Part shown: positions 1-8,756 of the stretch, piece after piece
How positions within the stretch are numbered: position 1 is the first letter of the stretch
Layout: each line of letters starts with the position of its first letter
From: Moanibacter sp965226025
Lineage (GTDB): Bacteria > Verrucomicrobiota > Verrucomicrobiia > Opitutales > UBA2987
Length of the DNA stretch: 64,000 nucleotides
Direction: 5' to 3'
NCBI GenBank assembly: GCA_965226025.1
Contig: CBDDCD010000003.1
Span: 2,790,001 to 2,854,000, forward strand
Notes under the pieces: generated by a model
Told to the model about the DNA's origin: nothing
What the model saw: only the letters and a program-made list of their open reading frames with translations
The model's database searches: none
Made by a program: the position numbers and the translations under genes

Positions 1-258
1 GGCATTACTGCTTATCTCCTCGATTCCGGCGACATCGTTGACCGCTTCCTCGATGCGCATGACAATCGCCTCTTCCACCTCGGCGGGAGTGGATCCGCGG
101 TAGGCCACCGAGATTTCGATTTCGCGTCTCGGGTAGTCTGGAAATTCGCGCAGTACGATCTTGTTGAAGGCCACGTAGCCACCGACGATCACGATGGCGA
201 ACATCAGGATATTCGCGGCCACACCGTTCCGGGCGAACCAGTCGATGATTCTATTCAT
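1..258 (-). CDS. RND-family efflux transporter, N-terminal part (runs off the left edge)
   Basis: The reverse strand from 258 encodes 86 residues beginning MNRIIDWFARNGVAANILMF and leaving the window at base 1. The layout is that of an AcrB/CusA-type inner-membrane pump: a short cytoplasmic start, a first transmembrane helix at about residues 13-35, then a periplasmic stretch with the family pattern REFPDYPRREIEIS followed by YRGSTPAEVEEAI. Such pumps export drugs, metals or lipids using the proton gradient and work with a periplasmic adaptor. The partner genes lie outside the window. The family is clear; the substrate class cannot be told from this fragment. Confidence 0.85.
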   Translation of the reverse strand, partial: MNRIIDWFARNGVAANILMFAIVIVGGYVAFNKIVLREFPDYPRREIEISVAYRGSTPAEVEEAIVMRIEEAVNDVAGIEEISSNA

Positions 259-264
259 CGTCAA

Positions 265-357
265 TAGCCCGCTTTTCTCACAGATCTCCGACCAGCCTGC
301 CGTGGCACAATCTGTCGCTCGCCGCGCGGTTGCTTTGCGGCCTCGGAAAGCGGGCTA
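265..357. repeat. TAGCCCGC palindromic repeat, copy A
   Basis: A 93-bp element starts with TAGCCCGCTTTT (265-276) and ends with its inverted partner AAAGCGGGCTA (347-357). The same ends occur at 52752-52845 and 62098-62190 with nearly the same length but different interiors. It sits just upstream of the RND gene and looks like a REP/BIME-type intergenic element. Confidence 0.7.
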
Positions 358-360
358 AGC

Positions 361-510
361 AACAAAAGGGCACAGAAGATATTGAAGGGGACGAGCCGTT
401 GATTTTCTTAATCAGAGCCGGTTTTCTGTTGGAGAACAATGATCTATTTGGGATCAATTTCTTCTGTGCCCTTTTGCTAATTAACCTGGAAACCTTGTGA
501 GATTTCCAGG
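361..510. repeat. Compound palindrome: AAAGGGCACAGAAG inverted repeat plus CCTGGAAA hairpin, copy A
   Basis: The left arm AACAAAAGGGCACAGAAGA (361-379) pairs with CTTCTGTGCCCTTTTGCT (461-478). It is followed by a small hairpin whose arms CCTGGAAA and TTTCCAGG lie at 485-492 and 503-510. The same series, directly after a TAGCCCGC repeat, recurs at 62194-62395. Stems are conserved while loop sequences differ. Bases 511-774 hold nothing else I can recognise. Confidence 0.65.
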
Positions 511-774
511 CTCGATAGACACAATTGTAGCAAACACGTTTATCCTAATATGGTGCTGATCGCAACTTGGATCTCTCTGCGGCGGTGATCAAATCTGGAG
601 GGGCGAGGGCCTTCGAGCTCCAGCCGCATCGATCAATTTGATACGGGCGCTGGTCGTTAATTCGTTGGCGGGCTCCCGCCTCCGAACCCTGCGTCGTGGC
701 AGGCGAGAGACCAGACTTCGTCAAGGCTACGACCGGCTAGCCTCGTCCCAACCTGGCGGCTGTTCGGCAATCAT

Positions 775-840
775 CGAAATGCTCACGCATTCCGCTACGC
801 CCCAGAATCGATGTTGGTAGCGGAATGCGTGAGCATTTCG
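775..840. repeat. Perfect 24-bp inverted repeat with 18-nt loop
   Basis: The left arm at 775-798 (CGAAATGCTCACGCATTCCG...) is the exact reverse complement of 817-840. It lies just beyond the stop codon of the aldo/keto reductase and could act as a bidirectional terminator or a REP-like element. Single diverged arms with the GTAGCGGAATG core occur at 13992-14004 and 26720-26730. Confidence 0.7.
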
Positions 841-852
841 TCTACCACGGAG

Positions 853-1779
853 TTACTCTTCTCCCGCCCGATCGAGGGCGTCTTCCTCTTCTTTTGTGAG
901 CCCGTTTTCCAAGGCTTGAAAAGATTGGTCGACTTGGCCCACGTGACGGGCGCCTATCAGAACTGTGGTGACATCGCCCTGGGCGAGAGTCCAGGCGAGC
1001 GCCAGATCGATCATGGAGCGCCCGCTCGAATCCGAAAGGCTGCGCAGATCATCGAGCACGGCAAAACCGTGGTCATGGAAATAGGGTTGGTCGTGGCCGG
1101 GAACAACCTCGAACCGAGTCCCCGTCGGGATTACTCGGTCGCGGCCGTATTTGCCGGTGAGAAATCCTGCGCCGATGGGACTGTAGCCGAGCACGCCCAA
1201 GGATTCCCGCCGACAGACGGGGAAGATATCGCCTTCGATTTCCCGGTGATTGACGAGGTTGAACTGCGGCTGAATGGAGACAAACCTGGACCAGTTGCTC
1301 TCTTGCTGAATGCGAAGTGAGGTCTCGAGCTGGGCGCCGGACGCATTGCTGATCCCTACATAGCGCACGACTCCGCGTCGAACCAAACCATCGAGCGCTT
1401 CCAGTGTCTCCTCGACCGGGTGGTCTTCACTGGGCCAATGATGGAGCTGAAAGAGATCGATCCGGTCGGTCTGCAAACAGCGCAGGCTCTCCTGAACCGA
1501 AGCGGAGACAGCAGCCGCGCTCATATCGCCGCTCATCTTGGTGGCGAGGACCAAGGAGTCGCGTTTGCCCCGGTCCGAGAACCATTCGCCGAGCAGCTTT
1601 TCCGAGGCACGTTCTTTACCGTAGGCGGCGGCGGTGTCCAGAAGGTTGATTCCTCGCTCCACGGCGCGATCGAGGACGGCAAAGGAAGTGACAGGGTCAA
1701 TCTCCCGGCCGAAGGTGACGCAGCCCATGCCGATTTCGCTGACGTCGAGATCACTGTGGCCTAGCTTGCGGTATTCCAT
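853..1779 (-). CDS. Aldo/keto reductase
   Basis: This 308-residue protein has the usual length of an aldo/keto reductase, a cytoplasmic NADPH-dependent (beta/alpha)8-barrel that reduces carbonyls or oxidises alcohols. The catalytic tetrad is visible in order: Asp in LLDTA, Tyr in AAAYGKE, Lys in LATKMSG and His in QLHHW. The C-terminal stretch DVTTVLIGARHVGQVDQ matches the cofactor-binding loop. The ATG at 1779 starts the canonical MEYRKLG N-terminus. It stands alone on the minus strand, with about 330 bp of apparently non-coding sequence upstream. The substrate is unknown, although the surrounding sugar-acid enzymes make a sugar or sugar-acid carbonyl plausible. Confidence 0.9.
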   Translation of the reverse strand: MEYRKLGHSDLDVSEIGMGCVTFGREIDPVTSFAVLDRAVERGINLLDTAAAYGKERASEKLLGEWFSDRGKRDSLVLATKMSGDMSAAAVSASVQESLRCLQTDRIDLFQLHHWPSEDHPVEETLEALDGLVRRGVVRYVGISNASGAQLETSLRIQQESNWSRFVSIQPQFNLVNHREIEGDIFPVCRRESLGVLGYSPIGAGFLTGKYGRDRVIPTGTRFEVVPGHDQPYFHDHGFAVLDDLRSLSDSSGRSMIDLALAWTLAQGDVTTVLIGARHVGQVDQSFQALENGLTKEEEDALDRAGEE

Positions 1780-2105
1780 TATTCCTTATTTCCTTCCTTT
1801 CCCAATACTATCTACCGAAATTTGACTTTTTTGATGCGTTTTGGAGTGGAACATGCCGATGCTCAATGTCGTGTGATAGACAAGGTTCGAGACAAGGTTG
1901 CCAGGGTGTTCAGGGATTCCTTTCTAATTCGATCAAGAATTGTCCTTACCTTTTACTAGATTAGATCTCAGCGGAGCAAACCTCGTCTCGATCCCGCTCA
2001 TCATAAACGATGCTTGCGTCTTCGCTGCGTCGGGTTCCTTTGTGGGAGAATCGAAGAGGGGCGGCCCAACCGGTTCGACTAGCTCACTTCGGGCAGACTA
2101 GGAAT
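1780..2105. other. Intergenic stretch without recognised gene
   Basis: These 326 bases lie between two minus-strand genes. No convincing reading frame, RNA gene or strong hairpin was seen. They presumably contain the promoter of the aldo/keto reductase. Confidence 0.4.
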
Positions 2106-3089
2106 TCATTCTTCATTCACCGCCTGAAGCAGAGCGTGGATGTAGCCGTAGGTGAAGGCGATTCCGACCTGGTGGGCCTCCGGGCCGGAGATATTGGGCA
2201 CGTGGTCGGGCATGATCATGTACTCGTAGCCGACTTCCTTGTAGACGCGAAGCGCCTTCAGCATATCGACATCCCCTTCGTCGGGGAAAACCTCCACAAA
2301 GTTGTTCAGCCCGCCCTTGATGTTGCGAAAGTGGACATTAAAAATCCTCTTCCGCTCTCCGAAATAGCGAATGACATCGAAGATCTCCTCTGAGGGATTT
2401 CCGAGGGCCTCCGACATGCAGCCCTGGCAGAAATTCAGACCGTTGTAAGGGCTGTCGTAGAGTGCTATGAATTTCTTGAAACCGTCCGGCATGCCCAATG
2501 GGCGCGCCACGCCCCGATAGGTCGTTCCGTAGCCTATGCCCGGATCGGATGGGTGGCAGGCCATCTGGATCTTGTATTCCTCGGCCACCGGGATGATCTC
2601 GTGGAGCCAGTGGCTGATACGCTCCCACATCTCATCTTCGTCGGCGGCGCCTCCCTCGAATTCACCCGTCGACTGATCCAGTTTTTCGTACTCGAAGGTC
2701 GAAATGGTCGCGCCGCCCCTGCCCCTGGATGACGGCGTTCGCATATGCCCGAGAATGGTGATGTTGTAGTTGAGGCCTCGCAGCCCCGCTTCCGAGGCCA
2801 TGCGAACGACTTCCTTCATGCGATCGATCTGGCGGTCGCGGTCATCGCTTGGCCCCAGGAAGATCGCGCCCGCTTCATTATCGAATGCGCTATTTGATCC
2901 CAAGGGGATGTGGATCATCTCCATGTTAATGCCGTACTTGTCGAAGCGGTCCCGCATACTTTTCAGGGTATCCGTGGTCCATTCCATCCAAAGCTCGCTG
3001 GGCGTCTGGTCGACATGACCGACCCCAAGCTGCGCCAGTACCTCAATCTCCGTGTCGTTTCGACATGCACCCTGCGTACCGATATACAT
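2106..3089 (-). CDS. Mannonate dehydratase-like (UxuA family) TIM-barrel enzyme
   Basis: This 327-residue protein resembles the short UxuA branch (E. coli UxuA is about 394 residues). UxuA dehydrates D-mannonate to 2-keto-3-deoxygluconate. The metal-binding and active-site stretches are present: MACHPSDPG (His), LNFCQGCMSE (Cys), FNVHFRNIKGG (His) and MPDHVP (Asp), with the family phrase NNFVEVFPDEGDVDM between the last two. The shorter length and divergent N-terminus mean a related sugar acid could be the real substrate. Neighbouring genes encode a galactonate-dehydratase-like enzyme and a glycosidase, in line with uronate or aldonate breakdown. Confidence 0.8.
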   Translation of the reverse strand: MYIGTQGACRNDTEIEVLAQLGVGHVDQTPSELWMEWTTDTLKSMRDRFDKYGINMEMIHIPLGSNSAFDNEAGAIFLGPSDDRDRQIDRMKEVVRMASEAGLRGLNYNITILGHMRTPSSRGRGGATISTFEYEKLDQSTGEFEGGAADEDEMWERISHWLHEIIPVAEEYKIQMACHPSDPGIGYGTTYRGVARPLGMPDGFKKFIALYDSPYNGLNFCQGCMSEALGNPSEEIFDVIRYFGERKRIFNVHFRNIKGGLNNFVEVFPDEGDVDMLKALRVYKEVGYEYMIMPDHVPNISGPEAHQVGIAFTYGYIHALLQAVNEE

Positions 3090-3773
3090 GATTTTTCTCC
3101 TTCGTTTCTTTGCCCACGAACCTTTCTGCCCGCGCCCACGAAAGAATAGATGTTCTCACCGGTGGAGGGTCAAGCGAATCCGCGGATTTTGCGTGTTGCG
3201 TTCCAGACGAGGAGTAGCCAAGAGTAGCATAGCCGGAATCGCTCTGAGCAGATAGAAGTGCAGCCGCTGATCAGCCCTAATTGCCGTTAATGGAAGAGGA
3301 TCAACCGCGGATTGATTCAAGGAGTGCTTCCCAAGGGTTTGAGAAAATAGCGGATTGGGAGGTTCTGTGTTTGTAAGGAGCCGGGTCGGCAAATCGAAGA
3401 GTGGCGCGTCCGGCGGCCACCCCCTACCACCTTGCGGTTGAACGGAAATTGCTTCACGCCTACTGCTTGGATGCTGTTAGGCGACCGATCCACCGGCAGG
3501 GGGTAGGGCGTGGCCGCCGGACGCGCCGCGGATATCCAATCCAATCCGAATCACAAGCTGACACGGTACTCAGAAGATTCGAGCTTCGATTGCGCTTAAG
3601 ATTGCGGATTTCGATTGCCAGGGGCTGCTCCGATCCACCAATAATCGAAATACCGAATCGGAAATGTAATCGACCATCGGAAGTTCGATTACGAAAATCG
3701 ATCATCGTAATCGTAAGCGTAATCGACCGCCGAGTCTCAGACGCGCAACGCAGTAAAATCCGAACGAATTCTT
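3090..3773. other. Long intergenic region with palindrome and CGTAAT-type repeats
   Basis: No credible gene was found in these 684 bases. They contain an inverted repeat at 3403-3527 and, at about 3684-3730, a low-complexity run of repeated CGTAAT/ATCGTAAG words just before the glycosidase start. The overlapping short open frames have no recognisable protein features. Confidence 0.5.
3403..3527. repeat. GC-rich inverted repeat
   Basis: The arm GGCGCGTCCGGCGGCCAC (3403-3420), extended by CCCCTACC, pairs with GTGGCCGCCGGACGCGCC near 3510-3527, extended by GGGTAGGG with one interruption. The loop is about 75 nt. It looks like a decayed or REP-like intergenic palindrome; no transposase is linked to it. 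Confidence 0.6.
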
Positions 3774-5351
3774 ATGAGCAAACTCCAGCAAGTAAACACC
3801 ACGAACATCGCCGACGCGATCCGGTTGGGATGCCGGACCATGCAGAGCGTCTTCGATGCCGACGACGACAATGTTCCGTTCTTTCGTTCAACCATCCGGC
3901 CGGAGACCGCCTTGAGCTTCAGCTCGGTTCACAGTGAAGCCCACGTGCCCGGGCGACACCTGAACGGATTATTGGAGGCTGAGGATGCTACTGGTGTCGA
4001 GATTACTGAAGAGGCGGTGGACAATCACCGACGGGCCGCCTTTCTGTCCTACAGTGGTTCGGTCGCGCTCCCCTTGAACCGTGAGGAACGTGGGGGTCCG
4101 TTGGTTAATTTCTCTCCTCACAATCTCCGGGAGGGATTCCATGCCCTGTATGCCTTGGCGAGATTCCGTGACGATGACGAGGCCCGCAGTATCGCCGAAA
4201 AGAGCATTTCCGCCATCTTCGATCTTTGGCACCCGGATCGCGGATGGGATGCGGAGCGCCTGAGTGCCCTGGGGCTGAACCATCAGGAGAGCCCGAGCTT
4301 TGTCAGCGGGGAGGCAAGAATGCTCGGGCCGCTGGTCAAATACTACCGGGCCACCGGCTACGGGAGGGCCCTTGAGCTGGCGCTGACTGTGAAGGAGAAG
4401 GCCCTCAGCGAAGTTTATCTGGAAGACGGTTCCTTCGATCCGGATCGGTTCGTCACCCCCCACGTACATTCCATCACCTGTGTCCTCTCCTCGTTGGCCC
4501 AACTTGCGGATTTGCTCGGCGACAGCACACTCCTGATGCGGGTGAAAGCCTTTTACGACAACGGCCTATGGAAGATGCGCGACGAGACCGGATGGACACC
4601 GGAGTCTACAAGCCAGGAGGACAGCGACCACGGTGAAGCCAATAATACGGGCGATGTTCTGGAGACGGCACTCATCTTGGGCCGTTGGGGATACCCGCAG
4701 TGTTATCACGACGCAGAGCGTATCCTCCGATGCCACCTTCTACCCTCGCAACTTCGAGATATCTCTTTTATCAGCGATCCTCCTAATCCGGATGGGGTGG
4801 ACGGTTTGCGGGATGTGGCCAACCGCCATTTGGGCGCTTTTGGTTTTCCAACACCTTACGGCCATGAGTCCGTCGGCAAGGGACGCGCCAACCTATCCTT
4901 CAATATGGATATCGTCGGGGGTGCGGTGGGTTCGCTATGCGCAGCTTACCGGGAGGTGGCACGGTCGGAGACGACGGGTCACTGGGTCAACCTGCTTTTT
5001 GATCACGAGACCAGCGCCATTAAGATAGAGTCTCCCTACACGCAAGACTGCCTGCGTATCGAATCAAAAGAATCCGGGCCGCTGTTTGTGCGTATCCCTC
5101 CCTGGGTTGATCGCAACTTGATCCGGATTGAAGGTCAGGAAGGCGAGCCGATCTGGACGAACGGATACCTTTTTCTTCCTGAAAATTCAGCGGGGCAGGA
5201 GATCAAAGTGCGTTTCCCGTTGAAGGAATCACAGATCGTTCTTAACGAGCAACTACATGTTCATCCGATTCAGGTGAAAATGCAGGGAGATGCGGTTGTA
5301 GCGATGGATAACTTCGGCGCGGATTTGACGTATTTCGAGGAATTGGAGTAG
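3774..5351 (+). CDS. DUF1680/GH127-like (alpha/alpha)6-barrel glycosidase
   Basis: This 525-residue protein shows helical-toroid features: repeated helix pairs across residues 60-390 with motifs such as NLREGFHALYALARF and DVLETALILGRWGYP, then a C-terminal beta-rich part with LFVRIPPWVDR, a phrase typical of DUF1680 (GH127, beta-L-arabinofuranosidase) proteins. There is no signal peptide, so it is probably cytoplasmic. It may release sugars from oligosaccharides to feed the acid-sugar enzymes around it. The ATG at 3774 follows a repeat-rich leader. The family assignment is by overall pattern; the catalytic Cys/Glu set of GH127 was not confirmed, so a hydrolase of another six-hairpin family is possible. 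Confidence 0.6.
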   Translation: MSKLQQVNTTNIADAIRLGCRTMQSVFDADDDNVPFFRSTIRPETALSFSSVHSEAHVPGRHLNGLLEAEDATGVEITEEAVDNHRRAAFLSYSGSVALPLNREERGGPLVNFSPHNLREGFHALYALARFRDDDEARSIAEKSISAIFDLWHPDRGWDAERLSALGLNHQESPSFVSGEARMLGPLVKYYRATGYGRALELALTVKEKALSEVYLEDGSFDPDRFVTPHVHSITCVLSSLAQLADLLGDSTLLMRVKAFYDNGLWKMRDETGWTPESTSQEDSDHGEANNTGDVLETALILGRWGYPQCYHDAERILRCHLLPSQLRDISFISDPPNPDGVDGLRDVANRHLGAFGFPTPYGHESVGKGRANLSFNMDIVGGAVGSLCAAYREVARSETTGHWVNLLFDHETSAIKIESPYTQDCLRIESKESGPLFVRIPPWVDRNLIRIEGQEGEPIWTNGYLFLPENSAGQEIKVRFPLKESQIVLNEQLHVHPIQVKMQGDAVVAMDNFGADLTYFEELE

Positions 5352-5526
5352 TTGACCACAGATTACTCAGACTACGCAGATTCAAAATCAGGGTAATCTG
5401 CTAAATCTGCGGTAAAATTCGGACGAAGAAAAAGACTTTGACGAATTGTGATGGGAATGGCCCCGTCTCCGCTGCCCCTGAGCAAGAGTTCGCAGAGGCA
5501 GGTGAGAATGGAGAAGGATTGATCGC

Positions 5527-6651
5527 TCAATCCAGAAATCCCAGATTCTCCTTCGTCCCCCTTTTCACGGCTTCCTCATTCAGGGTCACGCCCAGTCCAG
5601 GCCGGTCGGGGACAGTAATGTGACCCTGATGTATCAATGGACTCTCTTCAATCAATTCGTCCCATAGGGCCGGGGCCGGATGGTGGTACTCGAAGGCATG
5701 GAAATTGGGGATGGCGGCGCAGAGGTGGCATACGGCCATGGTTTGGATCGAACTGCCGATGTGGTGGGGGGCGACGTTGATGGTGTAGAGATTCGCAAGA
5801 TCGCAGATTCGTCGACCTTCCATCAGGCCACCGGCTTTAGCGAAGTCGGGTGAGATGATATCGGCGCCCTGATTCTCAATCAGGTCACGGAATCCGTGAA
5901 GCGTGTAGAAATGTTCTCCGGTGGTGATAGGGGTTCGGGTCGAGTGTTTCAATCGGACCATTGCGGCGACGTTCTCGGGAGGGATCGGGTCTTCCAACCA
6001 GGCCAGACCGAGGTCCTCTACGGCATGGGCCAGTTTGAGGATATCGATGGGGGCGTAGGCCCAGTGGCAATCGAAGGCGATATTCGTGGAGGGATTGAGA
6101 TTGTTACGTAGTGCAGTGATGACCTCGACGTTGTAGGCGATCTCTTCGTTGCTCAGACATCGGTTGTAACGATCACGGCGCAAATCCGGAACGTATTCGA
6201 TTCCCAGCTTCACCTGGTCGAAACCCAAAGACTCCGCTGCCAGGGCCTCTTCGACCCAACTCTCCGGGGTGTGCGGCGTGACGCCGAGGCTGGCATACAT
6301 TCGAATCTGGTCCCGGAACTTGCCTCCAAGCAGTTGCCAGATAGGCGCCCCGATGGCTTGCCCGGTAATATCCCACAGGGCCATCTCGATCCCGCTGATA
6401 GCGCTCATCACAGCACCCTGATAGAATCCGGAGGCGGACATCGAGGCCATCATGTCCTGGAAGAGCTTATTGACGTTTCGCGGATCCTGACCGATCAGCG
6501 CCTTGGTCAGACGCTCATCGACCGCGATCTGGTGCACCCCTGCGCCATGGTAGGCTTCGCCGATTCCGATAATACCTTCATCGGTTCGGACTTTGACAAG
6601 CACCCAGGGAACCGGGGCTAGGAGGACTGATCCGATGGAGCGGATTCTCAT
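5527..6651 (-). CDS. Enolase-superfamily dehydratase (galactonate dehydratase-like)
   Basis: This 374-residue mandelate racemase/muconate lactonising enzyme has an N-terminal capping domain (residues 1-120) and a C-terminal barrel. The Mg ligands are Asp in IAFDCHWAY, Glu in AWLEDPIPPE and Glu in ITTGEHF; the catalytic His lies in APHHIGSSIQ. The Asp-x-His pair on strand three and the terminal His match the DgoD/mannonate-dehydratase subgroup, which removes water from aldonic acids to give 2-keto-3-deoxy acids. It is transcribed toward the glycosidase (convergent), and the two stops are 175 bp apart. The precise substrate cannot be read from sequence. Confidence 0.85.
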   Translation of the reverse strand: MRIRSIGSVLLAPVPWVLVKVRTDEGIIGIGEAYHGAGVHQIAVDERLTKALIGQDPRNVNKLFQDMMASMSASGFYQGAVMSAISGIEMALWDITGQAIGAPIWQLLGGKFRDQIRMYASLGVTPHTPESWVEEALAAESLGFDQVKLGIEYVPDLRRDRYNRCLSNEEIAYNVEVITALRNNLNPSTNIAFDCHWAYAPIDILKLAHAVEDLGLAWLEDPIPPENVAAMVRLKHSTRTPITTGEHFYTLHGFRDLIENQGADIISPDFAKAGGLMEGRRICDLANLYTINVAPHHIGSSIQTMAVCHLCAAIPNFHAFEYHHPAPALWDELIEESPLIHQGHITVPDRPGLGVTLNEEAVKRGTKENLGFLD

Positions 6652-6791
6652 TGATAATCAGTGCCTATCGACGGATTCATAGTTGCTGCACAGCCAAGTT
6701 TTGAATGAGACATTAGCAACGGATGAAAGAACAGCAACGGATGGGGGAAAATGTCAGTTGACAGGCGTATCAAAATTGATACATTGTTTGG

Positions 6792-7148
6792 ATGAATTCT
6801 GATCGGCCGCTCAGGGTCGTGTTCTTCCGAATGGAGAGCGGTAGGGAACCAGTTCGAGATTGGCTGAAAGGATTGAGCAAGTCAGATCGGAAATGCATCG
6901 GTGAAGACATAAAAACTGTGCAATTTGGTTGGCCGCTAGGTATGCCTTTGGTTCGGAAATTGGAGACGGAGCTATGGGAAGTCCGATCGACGCTAAAGAA
7001 TCGTATAGCACGGGTGATATTCACTCTTTGGGAGAATAAGATAGTATTGTTGCACGGATTCATCAAGAAGTCGCGGAAGACGCCGAAGGATGATCTCGCG
7101 CTTGCGAGACGACGGCGGAATCAATTGGAGCAAGAAAGTGAAGAATAA
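6792..7148 (+). CDS. RelE/HigB-type (Gp49-like) toxin
   Basis: This 118-residue basic protein has the HigB/Gp49 arrangement: VRDWLKGLSKSDRKCIGEDI, then the core LVRKLETELWEVRSTLKNRIARVIFT and HGFIKKSRKTP. Such toxins are ribosome-dependent mRNA endonucleases. The gene directly precedes an XRE-type antitoxin, the toxin-first order usual for HigBA systems. The antitoxin start codons overlap its 3' end, suggesting translational coupling. The pair is separated from upstream genes by a short region expected to hold an autoregulated promoter. Confidence 0.85.
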   Translation: MNSDRPLRVVFFRMESGREPVRDWLKGLSKSDRKCIGEDIKTVQFGWPLGMPLVRKLETELWEVRSTLKNRIARVIFTLWENKIVLLHGFIKKSRKTPKDDLALARRRRNQLEQESEE

Positions 7149-7446
7149 ACATGTAGGCAGTGGATTTGATGAGTTTCTCGATGAAGAGGGGATTCTTGAA
7201 GAGGCTGAAGCCGTTGCAATAAAGCGGGTTATTGCGTATCAAATTCGGGAGCTCATGCGTGAGCAGAATCTTACTAAGTCTGCTATGGCGGAGAAGATGC
7301 AAACCAGTCGTGCGGCGTTGAATCGGTTGATGGATCCGGAGAATGTGTCCGTCACTCTGCAGACATTGCACAAGGCGGCAAACGCCCTCGGAAAGAGAAT
7401 CCGAATCGAATTGTCGAACCAGGCGGCTGGTATCAGCACTGGCTAG
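7138..7446 (+). CDS. XRE-family antitoxin (HigA-like)
   Basis: The helix-turn-helix is clear in EQNLTKSAMAEKMQTSRAALNRLMDPENVSVTLQTL, preceded by a short acidic segment (DEFLDEEGILEEAEA). It is expected to bind and neutralise the upstream toxin and repress the operon. The frame is open from an ATG at 7090, which would overlap the toxin by 59 bp. The GTG at 7138 gives a conventional short overlap of 11 bp and a protein of 102 residues; I prefer it, but either is possible. Confidence 0.8.
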   Translation: MKNKHVGSGFDEFLDEEGILEEAEAVAIKRVIAYQIRELMREQNLTKSAMAEKMQTSRAALNRLMDPENVSVTLQTLHKAANALGKRIRIELSNQAAGISTG

Positions 7447-7482
7447 GCTTGGCGATAGACACATTATCCTCCGAGGAATGGA

Positions 7483-7989
7483 ATGAAGGTTGTTTTCACC
7501 ATTGCCATTTCTCTTCTTACTTTCGCGTTTGGATCAGAAGTGTCTGCTTGCTCATGTGACAGAATTGCCTCGATTAGAGAGGCAATCAAAACCAACCCCA
7601 TCGTGCTGCACGTAAAGGTCATCGACGTGACGGGTCTGACACATGCGGCCTCCGGAAGGGATGTGGTCCTGAGAGTAGTCAGAGTACTAAAGGGAAGGAA
7701 ACTTGGAAAGCAGATAGCGATTACTTGGGATCAATGCTACCGATCCATCGGATTGAAGGATTTCAAACTAGGACTTGAGTACATATTGCCAATCTCAGGA
7801 GAAGAACGAAACGGGAAGTTTACTCTTCTCAAGTGTTCGCATTCGGGACTAGCGCGAAGAGGGGCAAGCCTCTACACATATGAGCTTGCCGAGGACGGCG
7901 GACGAGAGCTCAAATACTATGCCGAGTATGCGGCATTCATGACCCAGTTCATAATCGAACCGAACGCGGCGGGCAATTACTTATGGTGA
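7483..7989 (+). CDS. Secreted or lipid-anchored Cys-rich protein, TIMP/NTR-like
   Basis: This 168-residue protein has a signal peptide (MKVVFTIAISLLTFAFGSE) ending at VSA-CSC. The V-S-A-C string fits a lipobox, so it may be a lipoprotein. The Cys-x-Cys just after the cleavage site, the two later cysteines and a beta-rich body resemble the netrin/TIMP-like fold seen in small bacterial secreted proteins. No catalytic motif is visible. It starts 36 bp after the antitoxin but is probably a separate unit. The function is unknown; the NTR-like call is a pattern match only. Confidence 0.55.
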   Translation: MKVVFTIAISLLTFAFGSEVSACSCDRIASIREAIKTNPIVLHVKVIDVTGLTHAASGRDVVLRVVRVLKGRKLGKQIAITWDQCYRSIGLKDFKLGLEYILPISGEERNGKFTLLKCSHSGLARRGASLYTYELAEDGGRELKYYAEYAAFMTQFIIEPNAAGNYLW

Positions 7990-8187
7990 ATCTGCTCTAG
8001 AAAATCGAGGAATTTGAAGGGAAGTGGAAACTTACGAACTATAGTTCTTAATATATTCTGCTTCAGGAAAGATCACATTCATCCTCATCCTCATCCGCTG
8101 CCGTCCTGTCATCCGATGCGCCTGGATCCTTAGTCAGGGTTCACCGAAACCTTGATCCCCATTCGTTGCCCTGCTTTGATCCGTTGC

Positions 8188-8558
8188 ATGCCTACTTTCA
8201 ACACAGAACAGCTCATCCGTATCGCCACCGATGTTTTCGTTGGTGCGGGAACCTCACTTGAAAACGCCAGAATCGTGGCCGAACTCTTGGCTGATGCCAA
8301 CTGCACCGGGCACGACTCTCACGGACTGATCCGCATACCGCAGTATCTCGAGGGGGTTGAAAAAGGAGGCCTGGTCCCCAACGCCGAGGTGGAGACCATT
8401 CTGGAAAACCCATTGACGGCCATCGTGGACGGGAATTGGGGATTTGGTCAGGTGACGATGACCCGTGCCGTTCAAGTCGGGTTGGAAAAGGCTCGCGCTC
8501 ACGGCTTGTCGGCGATTGGGGTACGCCACTCCAATCACATCGGGCGCCTCGGCAGCTA
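8188..8558 (+). pseudogene. Malate/L-lactate dehydrogenase family (Ldh2), N-terminal fragment cut by IS copy 1
   Basis: The fragment starts at ATG 8188 (MPTFNTEQLIRIATDVF) and shows the Ldh2/YlbC-family N-terminus: GHDSHGLIRIPQY with the conserved His, then AIGVRHSNHIGRLGS. The IS begins at 8559. The C-terminal portion resumes at 10376, but about 85 residues of NAD-binding middle are missing and no target duplication flanks the IS. A deletion therefore accompanied or followed the insertion, and the gene cannot be restored by excision. Intact family members reduce or oxidise 2-hydroxy acids with NAD(P). Confidence 0.85.
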
Positions 8559-8756
8559 GAGGCTGTCCCAAATCCGAGAGGATTTGGGTGGAAGCCTGAT
8601 ACCGATATCAATCTTCGTCACGTTATGTAGACCACGACATGCCTTCCGTCCTCGGTAGCTTACCTTTTATCCGTTATGCACCTTTCCAGCACCCTTCCTC
8701 TCGCTTTGAGTCGATAGTTCTCCCAAGGAAGCGCCTCTGACTCGATTCTTGGATCC

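Noticed and set aside
638..820. 60-codon frame near the 24-bp palindrome
   Set aside because: It ends inside the palindrome, is Arg-rich and has no recognisable start site or homologue-like features.
3401..3937. 178-codon frame across the palindrome upstream of the glycosidase
   Set aside because: It is Arg-rich, covers an inverted repeat and overlaps the start of a well-supported gene in another frame.
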